This document shows, piece by piece, positions 14,483-23,493 of a stretch of 61,963 bases of DNA. The stretch is from Schwartzia sp. (in: firmicutes). GTDB taxonomy: Bacteria > Bacillota > Negativicutes > Selenomonadales > Selenomonadaceae. Within the stretch, counting starts at the first letter, position 1. The number at the start of each line of letters is the position of its first letter. Both the position numbers and the translations under genes were made by a program. The notes beneath the pieces were generated by a model. That model was not told the origin of the DNA. It saw only the letters and a list, made by a program, of their open reading frames with translations, and ran no database searches. The stretch spans positions 1 to 61,963 of the forward strand of contig JAFVAI010000018.1 in NCBI GenBank assembly GCA_017480545.1. Reading direction: 5' to 3'.

Positions 14483-14619
14483 CGGTCTTGCTGTTTTCCC
14501 GCTTGGCGAAGTGTGGTACAATATGAGCACTTAATGAACGCGAAGCGTGAATTTAGTGCGAATATGTGCCCTTGTGGTACAATAAACGCAATAAACATTG
14601 CTATGAAAGGTTGGACAGA

Positions 14620-16071
14620 ATGGCGCGGAAGGGGTTTCAAAATTTCTCTCGGTTTGCGTCCGGTGCGCTTCTTGCGTGTGCGCTTTGTTTTGCGCCCGCT
14701 GGTGCGCAGGCGGCAAATACGGGCGGGTATGAGTCGGGCAAGTCGGCGGTTTATGAGGAAGCGTCGGTATCGCATCCTCCGTTGGAATATTTTTGCTCGC
14801 TGATTTCCCTGGCGAGCTACAGCGACCGCGTCGGCCTCGTGGCGCGGGAGTCGTTGGCGGACAGCGGCTGGGCGCTTCAGCCGTATCGCGAGGACACGGA
14901 GAAAGTCGCGGCAAAATATTATTTCATGAAAAACGAAAACCCTTTGCGCGGCGGGGTGCGCTATCTCGTCTCGGTGACGGGAACGAGCGACCTGAAGGAC
15001 ATAAAAGCCGACCTTTCGATGGGCAAGATTCCGTTCGCGGGCAAAACACCCGACGAATTTGAAAAGGAAATGAAGCGCGGGAAGATGAATTCCTCGGAGC
15101 CGCTCACGCACGGCGGATTTACGCATTACACGCAGACCGCGTTTTTCTCGCATCGGGAAAACGGAAAGACCTTTGGCGAGGAACTCAAGGATATCTTGGC
15201 GAACGACCCGGACGCGAAGCTTTGCATCACGGGGCATAGCCTTGGCGGCGCAGTGGCGGTGCTCTTTGCGGCGCGGCTGATGGCGATGGGGGTTTCCACG
15301 GACCAGCTGGACATCGTGACCTTCGGCGCGCCCGCGGTCGGAAACCGCGCCTTTGCGGAAGCGTACAGTGATATGCCGCTGACCCGCATCGCGATGACGG
15401 GCGATCCGATTCATGCCGCCGTGCAGGCCATTGACACCAGCTATGTCCAATTCGGCGGTGTCCAGCATTGGAGCCGTCCACGAGGCTCCGAGCGTTTCCA
15501 GCACGATATGACGGGATATGCGGATGTGGCGCTGCGTCGTTTTTTTGATTTCGTGACGGAAAAGCGGCGGGAAGCGGAACGCTTCCAGGAAGACGGCGTA
15601 CCGTATGAAGGCGACGCGATGCGTGCAAGGAAAACGCCCGGCGAGGGCGGCGAGGCGCTTCGTGTGCTCCTCTTCGCGGATTACACGTTGGACGACGCGA
15701 TTATTGACGACCTGCCTTATATGCGGTTGGCGGCTTTCGATATCCTGAGCCGGGAGATGGGCGGCCTTGTGGCATCCCGCACGGCGTTTTCCTCGCTGCC
15801 CGGCGAAAACAAAGTCGCGGAGGCCGTTCGTCAGGCGAAGGAAATGGGGTGCCGCTATGTGTTGATCCAGAAATACGCGAGCGAGCGCCTGAAGCACAAA
15901 CGCTCCGGCTACAAAATTTCATTGGAGGAAGCGCTTTACGATGCAAGAGGCAATCCGTTGGTCCTGCAAGGCTTTGCGACCAATACGGACACGATGACAC
16001 CGATTATCGCCGCGCTTTACAATGAGGTGGCCGGGCGCGAGGCCCGCCGAACCGCGCTGGCAAAGAAATAG
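14620..16071 (+). CDS. Secreted class 3 lipase-family protein
   Basis: 483 residues. Signal peptide, with AGAQA near residue 31 as cleavage site. The first two thirds are an alpha/beta hydrolase of the class 3 lipase family (PF01764): the nucleophile elbow GHSLGG is at 205-210 (Ser207), and TFGAPAVGN follows, as is typical. The last 130 residues (from about VLLFADYTLDD) form a separate domain of unknown type containing CRYVLIQKYAS. Predicted to be exported to the periplasm or outside. ATG at 14620 follows AAAGG. Substrate unknown. Confidence 0.85.
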   Translation: MARKGFQNFSRFASGALLACALCFAPAGAQAANTGGYESGKSAVYEEASVSHPPLEYFCSLISLASYSDRVGLVARESLADSGWALQPYREDTEKVAAKYYFMKNENPLRGGVRYLVSVTGTSDLKDIKADLSMGKIPFAGKTPDEFEKEMKRGKMNSSEPLTHGGFTHYTQTAFFSHRENGKTFGEELKDILANDPDAKLCITGHSLGGAVAVLFAARLMAMGVSTDQLDIVTFGAPAVGNRAFAEAYSDMPLTRIAMTGDPIHAAVQAIDTSYVQFGGVQHWSRPRGSERFQHDMTGYADVALRRFFDFVTEKRREAERFQEDGVPYEGDAMRARKTPGEGGEALRVLLFADYTLDDAIIDDLPYMRLAAFDILSREMGGLVASRTAFSSLPGENKVAEAVRQAKEMGCRYVLIQKYASERLKHKRSGYKISLEEALYDARGNPLVLQGFATNTDTMTPIIAALYNEVAGREARRTALAKK

Positions 16072-16100
16072 AAAGGTGACTGGCAAACAGAAGGCGGTAC

Positions 16101-16129
16101 TTGCCGACAGAGGAATTTTGGTATACAAT
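16101..16129 (+). promoter_or_regulatory. Promoter for the flagellar YvyF-like gene
   Basis: TTGCCG (16101-16106), 17 bp spacer, TACAAT (16124-16129). Confidence 0.5.
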
Positions 16130-16178
16130 ACATAAAGAATTCGATATATGGGATCAAATGACATGGGAGTGAGACGAA

Positions 16179-16607
16179 ATGGCGGGGAAATTGAAGAATT
16201 GCCCGGAGTGCGGGAAACTGTTTGCGGATATGGGTACACGGATTTGCCGCGACTGCCTGGAAAAGGAAGAGGAACTGATGGTAAAGGTGTCCTCTTTTGT
16301 GCGTGATCATCCGCATTCAACCATCAAGGACATCGTGGACGGCGTCGAGGGTGTCAAGGAGCGGCTTGTCCGCCGTATGATCAAGGAAGGCCGTTTCCAG
16401 CAGGACGGAATGGATATCACCTATCCCTGCGAGAAATGCGGCAAGCCGATTCATCGCGGCCGTTTTTGCTCGAAGTGCGACGAGGCGTTGAAAAAGGATG
16501 TCCTGAAAGCACAGAAGAACGCGGTGGCACGCGCGGTACAGGCGGTCCAGGAAAAACGGCCGATGGGCACCGGATTCCGTTCCAAGAGCATGAGCGAAAA
16601 AAAATAA
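16179..16607 (+). CDS. Flagellar operon protein, YvyF/TIGR03826 type
   Basis: 142 residues. Zinc ribbon CPECGKLFADMGTRICRDC at the start, a helical middle containing STIKDIVDGVEGVKERLVRRMIKEGR, which resembles a winged helix, and a second ribbon YPCEKCGKPI...FCSKC. This plan matches the YvyF protein found at the head of the flgM-flgN-flgK-flgL cluster in Firmicutes. Its role is unproven; a DNA-binding or regulatory function is often supposed. It has its own promoter and terminator, so it is not strictly in the flgM operon. Confidence 0.85.
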   Translation: MAGKLKNCPECGKLFADMGTRICRDCLEKEEELMVKVSSFVRDHPHSTIKDIVDGVEGVKERLVRRMIKEGRFQQDGMDITYPCEKCGKPIHRGRFCSKCDEALKKDVLKAQKNAVARAVQAVQEKRPMGTGFRSKSMSEKK

Positions 16608-16618
16608 GAAGCGACACA

Positions 16619-16652
16619 GGCCGAAGGGCATATGCCTTTCGGCTTTTTCTTT
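16619..16652 (+). terminator. Terminator after the YvyF-like gene
   Basis: GCCGAAGGGCATATGCCTTTCGGC followed by TTTTTCTTT. Confidence 0.85.
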
Positions 16653-16663
16653 GCGTGAAATGC

Positions 16664-16698
16664 AAATTTGAGGTAAGAAATTCTTACTTCAAAAATTT
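16664..16698. repeat. Short palindromic intergenic element, copy C
   Basis: AAATTTGAGGTAAGAAA pairs with TTCTTACTTCAAAAATTT. Same core as copy A at 179-218. Confidence 0.7.
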
Positions 16699-16735
16699 TT
16701 CGCATATTCGTGGCGAAGGATGAATGGGGTTATAC

Positions 16736-16845
16736 GAATCGCAGTTAGGATTTTTAAATCCTTGCTGCGATTGCATGAGACGTCAGACGCGCTTTAGCGC
16801 GGCTGTAGCCTGCGAAGCAGGCGCATCTCAGACCAAAATTTTGGT
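16736..16845 (+). repeat. About 110 bp structured repeat, copy 2 (plus orientation)
   Basis: Begins GAATCGCAGTTAGGATTT and is a close inverted copy of 3736-3842. Consecutive hairpins: AATCGCAGTTAGGATTT with AAATCCTTGCTGCGATT, GCGCTTTAGCGC, GCCTGCGAAGCAGGC, and CAGACCAAAATTTTGGTCTG. Changes between copies, such as the GCCTGCG/GCAGGC stem against GCCTACG/GCAGAC, partly keep pairing. It sits in the 390 bp gap before flgM. Confidence 0.75.
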
Positions 16846-16988
16846 CTGGGATAAGTATTTCAGCGCACAGCGGAAATGTTTTTTTAGGATTATATGACAA
16901 ATCCAGACAAAGGTGCTGATAACGCGAAAAAATGAGGAATGAAAAGAAAACAAAGAATAAATTCGTATAATTGACGAAAAGCGGGGGT

Positions 16989-17015
16989 TAAGATTTTCTC
17001 CCGTTTTTTCGATTT
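16989..17015 (+). promoter_or_regulatory. Possible sigma-28 (FliA/SigD) promoter for the flgM operon
   Basis: TAAG (16989-16992), 16 bp, TCGATTT (17009-17015), close to TAAA-N15/16-CCGATAT. About 30 bp before the flgM start, in keeping with late flagellar control. Confidence 0.45.
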
Positions 17016-17045
17016 ATAGGCATAAGAAACAAGGAAAGGAATCTC

Positions 17046-17366
17046 ATGGAGCAAGGACGCGCCAGACAGAGGACGGTGAACCAAATGATTATCAGCAGCC
17101 ATATTCAGGCTGCCGCCGGATTGTATGCCGGACAGCAGCAGAGCGCGCCCGTCAGGAACGTAAAGCGAGCCGAGGCTCCGAAGGCGACCGAGTTTGTCAT
17201 GTCGAGCGAGGCGAAGAGCTTCAGCCAGACGTTGCTCCAGCTTCGGGGCGAAGCGGACGACGCGCGCATGGATCGCGTGGAAGCGCTTCGTGAGCAGTTC
17301 GCGAAAGGAACCTACCATGTGGACGCGCAGACGCTGGCGGCGGATATGCTCGCTATGCGCTATTGA
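17046..17366 (+). CDS. flgM: Anti-sigma-28 factor FlgM
   Basis: 106 residues from 17046, or 93 from the ATG at 17085 (MIISSHIQ, a FlgM-like start). AAGGAAAGGA supports 17046; AGAGGA supports 17085. The C-terminal half (DARMDRVEALREQFAKGTYHVDAQTLAADML) is the typical sigma-binding helix pair. FlgM holds the flagellar sigma factor until hook completion and is then exported. First gene of a co-directional run flgM-flgN-flgN2-flgK-flgL. Confidence 0.88.
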   Translation: MEQGRARQRTVNQMIISSHIQAAAGLYAGQQQSAPVRNVKRAEAPKATEFVMSSEAKSFSQTLLQLRGEADDARMDRVEALREQFAKGTYHVDAQTLAADMLAMRY

Positions 17367-17375
17367 GGCGCGGCC

Positions 17376-17858
17376 ATGTGGAAAAAACTGATTCAATCCT
17401 TGGACGATTTATCCGACGCGTATGAGTCGCTCCTCGCCATCGAGGGGAAAAAGCGCGCCGTGCTTGTCGCCGTTGACCTCAAAGGGTTGGAAACCTTGGT
17501 GGGGGAAGAAGAGAAGCAGCTTGAGCGCATCCGCGCGGCAGAAAAGCGTCGTCGGGATGCGCTTTTGGCGTTATCAAAGGAATTTCCGGTTTCCGCAGCC
17601 CGCACGACGATGAAAGAAGTGGAGGCGGCTTGCCCGAAAAATTTCCGCGGCAAACTGCACGAGCTTCATGTTCGGGTGGGGCGGCGCGCGTCGGAGGCAA
17701 AAGAGGCGGGCGGCATGAATGAATTTCTGATCCGCCAGGCGCTCGGCGCCGTCGAGTATCACCTGAACCGTATATCGAATTCCTCTATCGACCCGACTTA
17801 TGGGCAAAAGGGACAGGAAAACGTTACGCGGGAAAAGAAATTCGATTTTCAGGCATGA
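17376..17858 (+). CDS. flgN: FlgN-family flagellar export chaperone (first copy)
   Basis: 160 residues, all-helical with KRAVLVAVDLKGLETLVGEEEKQL and a C-terminal NRISNSSIDPTYG that matches the usual FlgN ending (TYxxxG). FlgN keeps the hook-filament proteins FlgK and FlgL in export-ready form. Starts 9 bp after flgM. A second FlgN-like gene follows directly, so this copy may have a different client. Confidence 0.8.
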   Translation: MWKKLIQSLDDLSDAYESLLAIEGKKRAVLVAVDLKGLETLVGEEEKQLERIRAAEKRRRDALLALSKEFPVSAARTTMKEVEAACPKNFRGKLHELHVRVGRRASEAKEAGGMNEFLIRQALGAVEYHLNRISNSSIDPTYGQKGQENVTREKKFDFQA

Positions 17859-17870
17859 GGGTGGCGCAAT

Positions 17871-18365
17871 ATGGAAAATAAAAGCGGGAACGCGCCGCTC
17901 GAAACAATCCTCGCGCTCTTGGGCAGGGAGCTTTCCCTTGCGCTTCGTCTCTATGAGCAGGCGGAGGAACAACGGAAGGCGTTGAAAGAAAACCTGAACG
18001 GCCGGGCGGTCGCCGCGGCAACGGAAGCGCTCGACGCGACGCTTCGCGACTTGAACACTTGCGAGAAGGACAAAGACGCGTTGCTCGCGGAACTGGGCGC
18101 GGAAACACTCGATGATGTCGTGGGGCGGCTTCCGTACTCGAAGGAAAAGATGCGGGCGCGCCAACAGGTGAACCGATTGGACGAGCTTTTGAAAAAAATC
18201 CGGAATATCGTCGGCACGAGCCGCGGTTTGCTCGCGCATGATATGGACTACCTGACGTTCAGCCTGAACGTCATGACGGCGGCGTCAGCCGCCCCAGGCT
18301 ACGGGACGCCGGACGCGCCCGCGGCCGCGACACAGGGTCGGAAACTTTTTGATCAGTCGATATAA
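17871..18365 (+). CDS. FlgN-like flagellar chaperone (second copy)
   Basis: 164 residues, helical, ending in DMDYLTFSLNVMTAASAAPGYG, again the FlgN style of C terminus, although overall similarity to the preceding gene is low. The tandem arrangement before flgK suggests duplication with division of labour between FlgK, FlgL or FliD. It starts 12 bp after the first flgN, with GAGGGTGG as ribosome site. Confidence 0.7.
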   Translation: MENKSGNAPLETILALLGRELSLALRLYEQAEEQRKALKENLNGRAVAAATEALDATLRDLNTCEKDKDALLAELGAETLDDVVGRLPYSKEKMRARQQVNRLDELLKKIRNIVGTSRGLLAHDMDYLTFSLNVMTAASAAPGYGTPDAPAAATQGRKLFDQSI

Positions 18366-18424
18366 TCTATATGGTAAGGATACGATAAAAACAACGCAGG
18401 GAAAGCTAGGAAGGACGAACTATC

Positions 18425-20167
18425 ATGGCAGTGCGCTCGACTTTTGCGGGACTGAATACGATGTATCGCGGCGTCAGCACGAACCGGTTGGCGCTTGAAA
18501 CTACGGGCCACAATATGACGAATTCCAGCGTGGAAGGTTATTCCCGTCAAAGCGTGAATCAGGCGGCGACGGCAGCGGACACGGTTTACGCGAGCGGCAT
18601 GAAGCAATTCATCGGTTCCGGCGTCGATTCGCTGTCCATTACGAGGGCGCGGGACGTTTACGCGGACAAGCAGTATTGGCGTGAATACGCCGACCAGGAG
18701 TACGCGAAAGCGCGGCAGACGAATTACCAGAAGCTCGAAGCGATTTTCAACGACTCCGACGACACGGGGCTTCAAAACGCGATTTTGAGTTTTTACCAGC
18801 AGTGGGTAGATTTATCCAAGGAAGCCAGCAACACCAGTGAGCGCGTTGCCGTACTGGAAGAGAGCGGCATTCTTGTGGATCGCGTGGCGGCCTCTAGCAA
18901 ACAGCTTCAAAGCCAGATTATTTCCGAGTATGACGACATCAAGATTAACGTTGCCAAGGTCAACACGATTACCGACCAGATTGTCCAGCTCAATAAGTCC
19001 ATCATGGCGGCGGAGTCCACCGGCGGCAGCGCCAACGATCTCAGGGATGCGCGGGACAACCTTGCCGACCAGCTTTCGGGCTTCATGGGTATCTCCGTTT
19101 CGGAGAATCCGGCCAACTCTATGTATACGATTGTCGCAAACGGCACATCCATCGTCAACGGAATCACGAAGTTGGATTTGACCGTAGGGCCGACGTATAA
19201 GGATGGCAGCCAACCGGGAATTCCGAACGAGGACTATGGCATCACCGATTATAATATCGAGATTGGCGATACCGGTGTCGTTTTCGACCCCATAACGGGC
19301 ACGTTGGCCGCTGAGATGGATGCCATCCAGGAGGACAAGGACTATATCGACAAATTGGCCGATATGGCTGCGTTTCTGCTGACGGATTTCAACGCCCAGC
19401 ACAAAGCCGGATCGGGCATGGACGCTTCCGATCTCGACGTGGAAAATGGAACCGATTTCCCAACTACGGGTCTCAACTTCTTCGGAGAGGACGGCATTGC
19501 CTATATCTGGAACGATACGACAAAAAGCGTGGAGATATACAAGCAGTCGGTCACTATACACAATCCCGCGACTTCTGCAAGCGGAAATTGGGAAATTGAT
19601 GTGCAGACAGCTTCCGGAGTCCTTAACCCGGACACCGACGTGCTGAAAGGCATCCGCATCATCAACGCGCTGAAGGTCAACACGACGCTTACCGCGACCG
19701 ACGGGGAACGAAAGATAGCCGCGCGTTCCATTGAACTGGATTGTGCCCACACTTGGAAAGAAGTCTATAGCACACCGGGGAATTCGATTTCTCATCCCGT
19801 AAGAGATATGGGGGGGACGGCGGACGGCTCCAATGCGGTGCTTTTGAGCACACTGCTGAACCAAGGGGATGAAACACGTGCCGGCTTGGCGTCTATCGGC
19901 GTATCCTCGCTTCAGGACTATTACAACAAAGCGATGACTGACCTCGGCGTCAACTCTTCGCAGATGAACAACAAAGTTACATCGCAGGAGGATATTGTCG
20001 AGCAGGTCAACCAGTGGCGCACCTCTGTTGCGGGCGTGAACTGGGACGAGGAACTGACGAACATGATTATGTTCCAGCAGGGTTACGCGGCCTGCTCGCG
20101 TTGCCTGACGACGATGGACGAGATGCTCGACCGGCTCATCAATTCGACCGGCGTAGTGGGAAGGTAA
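18425..20167 (+). CDS. flgK: Flagellar hook-associated protein 1 FlgK
   Basis: 580 residues. N terminus RSTFAGLNTMYRGVSTNRLALETTGHNM... GYSRQ is the conserved rod/hook-type helix; the C terminus FQQGYAACSRCLTTMDEMLDRLIN closes the coiled coil, as in all FlgK. The middle 350 residues are the variable exposed domain. Forms the junction between hook and filament. RBS AGGAAGGA. In operon with flgL 11 bp downstream. Confidence 0.95.
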   Translation: MAVRSTFAGLNTMYRGVSTNRLALETTGHNMTNSSVEGYSRQSVNQAATAADTVYASGMKQFIGSGVDSLSITRARDVYADKQYWREYADQEYAKARQTNYQKLEAIFNDSDDTGLQNAILSFYQQWVDLSKEASNTSERVAVLEESGILVDRVAASSKQLQSQIISEYDDIKINVAKVNTITDQIVQLNKSIMAAESTGGSANDLRDARDNLADQLSGFMGISVSENPANSMYTIVANGTSIVNGITKLDLTVGPTYKDGSQPGIPNEDYGITDYNIEIGDTGVVFDPITGTLAAEMDAIQEDKDYIDKLADMAAFLLTDFNAQHKAGSGMDASDLDVENGTDFPTTGLNFFGEDGIAYIWNDTTKSVEIYKQSVTIHNPATSASGNWEIDVQTASGVLNPDTDVLKGIRIINALKVNTTLTATDGERKIAARSIELDCAHTWKEVYSTPGNSISHPVRDMGGTADGSNAVLLSTLLNQGDETRAGLASIGVSSLQDYYNKAMTDLGVNSSQMNNKVTSQEDIVEQVNQWRTSVAGVNWDEELTNMIMFQQGYAACSRCLTTMDEMLDRLINSTGVVGR

Positions 20168-20178
20168 GGTGAACTGAA

Positions 20179-21534
20179 ATGCGGGTAGGAAGCCTTCAAA
20201 TGACGACGCGGTACATGAACCAACTGAACCGCACTTATGAAAACCAGACAAAGCTGATGGAGCAGAGCGACGGCGCGAAACTCCACCGTCCCTCCGACGA
20301 TCCCATCGGCTACTCGAAGTACCTGCGCTACAGTATTTCCTATGGGGAAAACAACCAGTACCAGACGAATGTCAAGACGGCGATTTCGTGGATGAAGAAC
20401 AGCGACTCTTCGCTGGTGGACATCACGAACTGCTTCAAAACCATCGTGGAAAAGGCGAACCAGGCCCAAGGCACGAACAACGACAGCGATATGAACGCCA
20501 TCGCCAGCGAAATGCTGGTGCAGGCGCAACAAGCGGTCGCCGACGCGAATATCCAAATCAATGGTCGCTATCTGTTTTCCGGCCAGCGCGACCTCGTGCA
20601 GCCGTACAACATTTCCTATGAAGAAAAAGTTGACCGGGGCTTGGCGAAGACCCTCGACGACAAGCAGTCGGACTTTTTCAGCGGCGACGCGTTGGGGGCG
20701 ACGAAGTCCGGCGACATCACGCAGATGCTGACGATGAAAGGCAGCGACGGGAACAAATATTTTCTCAACACGAGAACAGGAAATGTGTACACGGAGAATT
20801 TTGTTGAGGAAGACTACAAAGTAAAAATTTCAGACGGGCATTCGACCGTCGCAGCTGGAGACGAGGCGGGTACGGTGACGGAGTTCGTGCCGACAGGCAC
20901 ACCTCCGACAGCGCCAAATACAGTTTCAGATTATTTTGATGGGCGTGGCGTAATTACGGCGGCGGGAAAAAATTTTTCCTCCGATATTACGGTAGACGGC
21001 AACACAGTCACACTGACATTTGAAACCGTCAATCAGTACATCGCCACCTATCAGGGCGACAAAAAGCAGTTCTCGATGGTCAAGGAGAACGGCGCGGTGC
21101 AGCCCGCTTCCGATACGGTGAACGCTTCGGGCATTGAGATTGCCGGTTTCAGCATTTTCGACAATCCGGAATCCGGCAACGAATATTCCGGCACCAACGC
21201 TTTCAACGATATGCTGACCGTGGTCGCCATGTGCGAGCGGGGCGAGAAGGAAGGCACCCGCTGGATGAACTCGGACGGCAAGACGTTGGCGAACAACGCC
21301 TACAATACGGTGCTGAACGCGGAGTCGAAGCTCGCGGCGCGCCAACAGGTCTACTCCGATTGCGAGGATATGTTGACGACCCAAAACGAGACGATTCTTG
21401 GCGACATTACCGATGTCCATTCCACCGATGTGGCGAAGCTCGCCGTCGAGATGATGACCGCACAGACGATTTACCAGCTGTCCCTCTCCGTCGGCTCCAG
21501 AATTTTGCCTCCGACCCTCGCCGACTACTTGTAA
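20179..21534 (+). CDS. flgL: Flagellar hook-associated protein 3 FlgL
   Basis: 451 residues, longer than the roughly 300 of many FlgL. N terminus MRVGSLQMTTRYMNQLNRTY and LHRPSDDPIGYSKYLRY are flagellin-like; C terminus LSLSVGSRILPPTLADYL is the FlgL signature. The extra length lies in the middle (about residues 150-330), a surface-exposed insertion. Partner of FlgK at the hook-filament junction. Confidence 0.95.
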   Translation: MRVGSLQMTTRYMNQLNRTYENQTKLMEQSDGAKLHRPSDDPIGYSKYLRYSISYGENNQYQTNVKTAISWMKNSDSSLVDITNCFKTIVEKANQAQGTNNDSDMNAIASEMLVQAQQAVADANIQINGRYLFSGQRDLVQPYNISYEEKVDRGLAKTLDDKQSDFFSGDALGATKSGDITQMLTMKGSDGNKYFLNTRTGNVYTENFVEEDYKVKISDGHSTVAAGDEAGTVTEFVPTGTPPTAPNTVSDYFDGRGVITAAGKNFSSDITVDGNTVTLTFETVNQYIATYQGDKKQFSMVKENGAVQPASDTVNASGIEIAGFSIFDNPESGNEYSGTNAFNDMLTVVAMCERGEKEGTRWMNSDGKTLANNAYNTVLNAESKLAARQQVYSDCEDMLTTQNETILGDITDVHSTDVAKLAVEMMTAQTIYQLSLSVGSRILPPTLADYL

Positions 21535-21606
21535 TTTTCTGTGAAAAAGAGTAAAATAAAAAAGGATATATAGGATTCCAATCTGCCAAGGAAGGAGCTG
21601 GCCAGT

Positions 21607-22185
21607 ATGCTTTATCTGAACACGCGCCACACGCTCCCGCGCATCGGCATCGATATGGCGATCTCGACCCTTTCGAGCCGCATCCAGAAGCCGACCGTGG
21701 ACAGCGCGTACCACGCGCCGCAATCGAATACCGGCATGGGGCGCATCACGATGGACATCAATACGTATCCCAGCCGCAAAGCTTACGGCGCGCGCACGAT
21801 GGGCGATTTCACAAGCGAGCACGGCCAGCAGGGCATTTCCGACATCCAGTCGGAGACGTCGCGCCATACGCAGAACGCGTGGGCGATAATCGAGAGCGGC
21901 GCGAAGAAAGGCCACAACGAGATCGCGAGCCAAGCGAAGGGACGGCTCTCATCGGAGATCGGCAGGACGCGGTATCTGGAGGCGCAGGCAATCCCCGATC
22001 CCGAGGTGCAGATCCATCCGGCGGACGAGCCGGGCGATATCGATCCCGGCAGCTGGGACTACAAGATCAATACGGCGGACAAGGCGGACGTGACCTACAA
22101 TGAGGGGCATTTTGATGTGTTCCTCGAGGAACGCGGCTCTATTCACAGTTGGGTATCGGAAGGCCACTATGACATTTATGCGTAA
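21607..22185 (+). CDS. DUF6470 (YviE-like) flagellar-cluster protein
   Basis: 192 residues. The opening LYLNTRHTLPRIGIDMAISTLSSRIQKPTVD resembles the family found between flgL and fliW in Firmicutes (YviE in Bacillus). No catalytic motif or membrane segment. Function unknown. ATG after AAGGAAGGAG; fliW follows 38 bp downstream. Confidence 0.75.
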   Translation: MLYLNTRHTLPRIGIDMAISTLSSRIQKPTVDSAYHAPQSNTGMGRITMDINTYPSRKAYGARTMGDFTSEHGQQGISDIQSETSRHTQNAWAIIESGAKKGHNEIASQAKGRLSSEIGRTRYLEAQAIPDPEVQIHPADEPGDIDPGSWDYKINTADKADVTYNEGHFDVFLEERGSIHSWVSEGHYDIYA

Positions 22186-22223
22186 CCATTAGAAAAAGCA
22201 AAATGAAGTAGGGGGCAAAGAGT

Positions 22224-22670
22224 ATGAAGAAGATCAACACGGTGCGGTTTGGCGAGCTGGAAATCGACGAGGACAAGATTGTCCAGTTTGACGAGGGAAT
22301 TCCGGCTTTTGAGGATGAGCATGAGTTTGTGCTGCTTCCCTATGAAAGCGACAGCCCGTATACTTTCCTGCAGTCGGTGAATACGCCGGAGCTCGCTTTC
22401 ATGATGGGCGTTCCGTTTGTTTTCTTCCCTGATTATGAGTTCCAGTTGGATGACGAGATTGCGAAAAAACTCGGAATCAGGACGGCGGAGGATATCCTGC
22501 TGTATACGCTTATTACGATTCCCGGCGGGGAAATCAAGAATATGACGGCGAATCTCGTGGCGCCGATTGTGATCAGCAAGCGTACATACCTTGCGAAGCA
22601 GGTGGTGCTTGAAAAGAGCAAGTACACGACGAAGCACCGTCTCTTCAAAGAGGAGAAGGAGGAAAAATAA
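22224..22670 (+). CDS. fliW: Flagellar assembly factor FliW
   Basis: 148 residues. FGELEIDEDKIVQFDEGIPAFEDEHEFVLL and IPGGEIKNMTANLVAPIVI are family signatures. FliW binds CsrA, or flagellin when that accumulates, and so ties flagellin translation to secretion. Its stop directly abuts the csrA start, so the two are translationally coupled. Confidence 0.95.
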   Translation: MKKINTVRFGELEIDEDKIVQFDEGIPAFEDEHEFVLLPYESDSPYTFLQSVNTPELAFMMGVPFVFFPDYEFQLDDEIAKKLGIRTAEDILLYTLITIPGGEIKNMTANLVAPIVISKRTYLAKQVVLEKSKYTTKHRLFKEEKEEK

Positions 22671-22895
22671 ATGCTCGTACTTACGCGCAAACCGCGCCAG
22701 CAGATTATGATCGGGGACGATATTGTCGTCAACGTCGTGGATGTGCAGGGCGACAATGTACGTATCGCTATCGAGGCGCCGCGCGAGGTCAAGATTTATC
22801 GCGGGGAGATTTACCGCGCGATTCAGGAAGAGAACAAGCAGGCTGCCATGCCGGAGAGCGTGGATATCAGCAGCCTGCCGAAAGATCTGGGATAA
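22671..22895 (+). CDS. csrA: Carbon storage regulator CsrA
   Basis: 74 residues. MLVLTRKPRQQIMIGDDI and the RNA-binding strand APREVKIYRGEIY are diagnostic. Dimeric RNA-binding repressor acting on GGA motifs, in Firmicutes mainly the flagellin mRNA leader. The C-terminal tail is a little longer than in enteric CsrA, as is usual for the FliW-binding type. Confidence 0.96.
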   Translation: MLVLTRKPRQQIMIGDDIVVNVVDVQGDNVRIAIEAPREVKIYRGEIYRAIQEENKQAAMPESVDISSLPKDLG

Positions 22896-22926
22896 TCGAA
22901 AGCAAGGCCTTTCAAGTGCCGGTTAT

Positions 22927-22942
22927 CCGTGACGCGTCACGG
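22927..22942. other. Perfect 16 bp palindrome between csrA and flaG
   Basis: CCGTGACGCGTCACGG, 42 bp before the flaG start. Could be a short hairpin or a protein-binding site; no T tract. Confidence 0.4.
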
Positions 22943-22983
22943 GTTCAGGGAAAGATACAGTCTTATTCTATGGAGGGATTTTT

Positions 22984-23457
22984 ATGATTGGGAAAACGCA
23001 AGACCTGGTTTCTGCCGCCGTTGTGTTCAGCGCGGTAGATTCGGCCAGCCGTGGCGCGACGGAAGCCAAGCAACCAACGGCGCCGGATGCCGCTTCCGGC
23101 CAGCCGGTCGCGCCTCCGCCAAAGACGGACGCCCCGGTGAAGGCCGGAGGGGAGAGCCGGAGGTTGGGCGCAGACGATCAGGGCGAGGATGTCCGTCGGG
23201 CGCAAGAGCGGGCGCAGGAACAGCAGAAGATGGACGAGAAGTCCGTCGACTTGATGACCAAAGAGCTCAATGAGTTGATGAACAAGATCGACTGCAATCT
23301 GGCGTTCAAGTACAACAAGGATGTCGATGTCATGACGGTCAAGATGATCGACAAGGAGACGAAGGAAGTCCTCAAAGAATTTCCGCCCGAGGAAATGGTC
23401 AAGAGCATGGTCAAGACCAAGGAATGGATCGGTGCGTTCCTCGATGAGCACGCATAA
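22984..23457 (+). CDS. flaG: FlaG family flagellar protein
   Basis: 157 residues. A low-complexity Pro/Ala-rich first half (about 25-70) leads to the FlaG domain: LNELMNKIDCNLAFKYNKDVD, VKMIDKETKEVLKEFPPEE. FlaG influences filament length in other bacteria. Lies directly before fliD, as is usual. ATG follows GGAGGGA. Confidence 0.88.
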   Translation: MIGKTQDLVSAAVVFSAVDSASRGATEAKQPTAPDAASGQPVAPPPKTDAPVKAGGESRRLGADDQGEDVRRAQERAQEQQKMDEKSVDLMTKELNELMNKIDCNLAFKYNKDVDVMTVKMIDKETKEVLKEFPPEEMVKSMVKTKEWIGAFLDEHA

Positions 23458-23493
23458 GTGGAAAAGGACGTTTCAGACTAAGGAGGGTTTATC

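Noticed and set aside
14479..15897. A 472-residue minus-strand frame opposite the lipase gene
   Set aside because: Shadow frame; the plus strand has signal peptide and catalytic motif.
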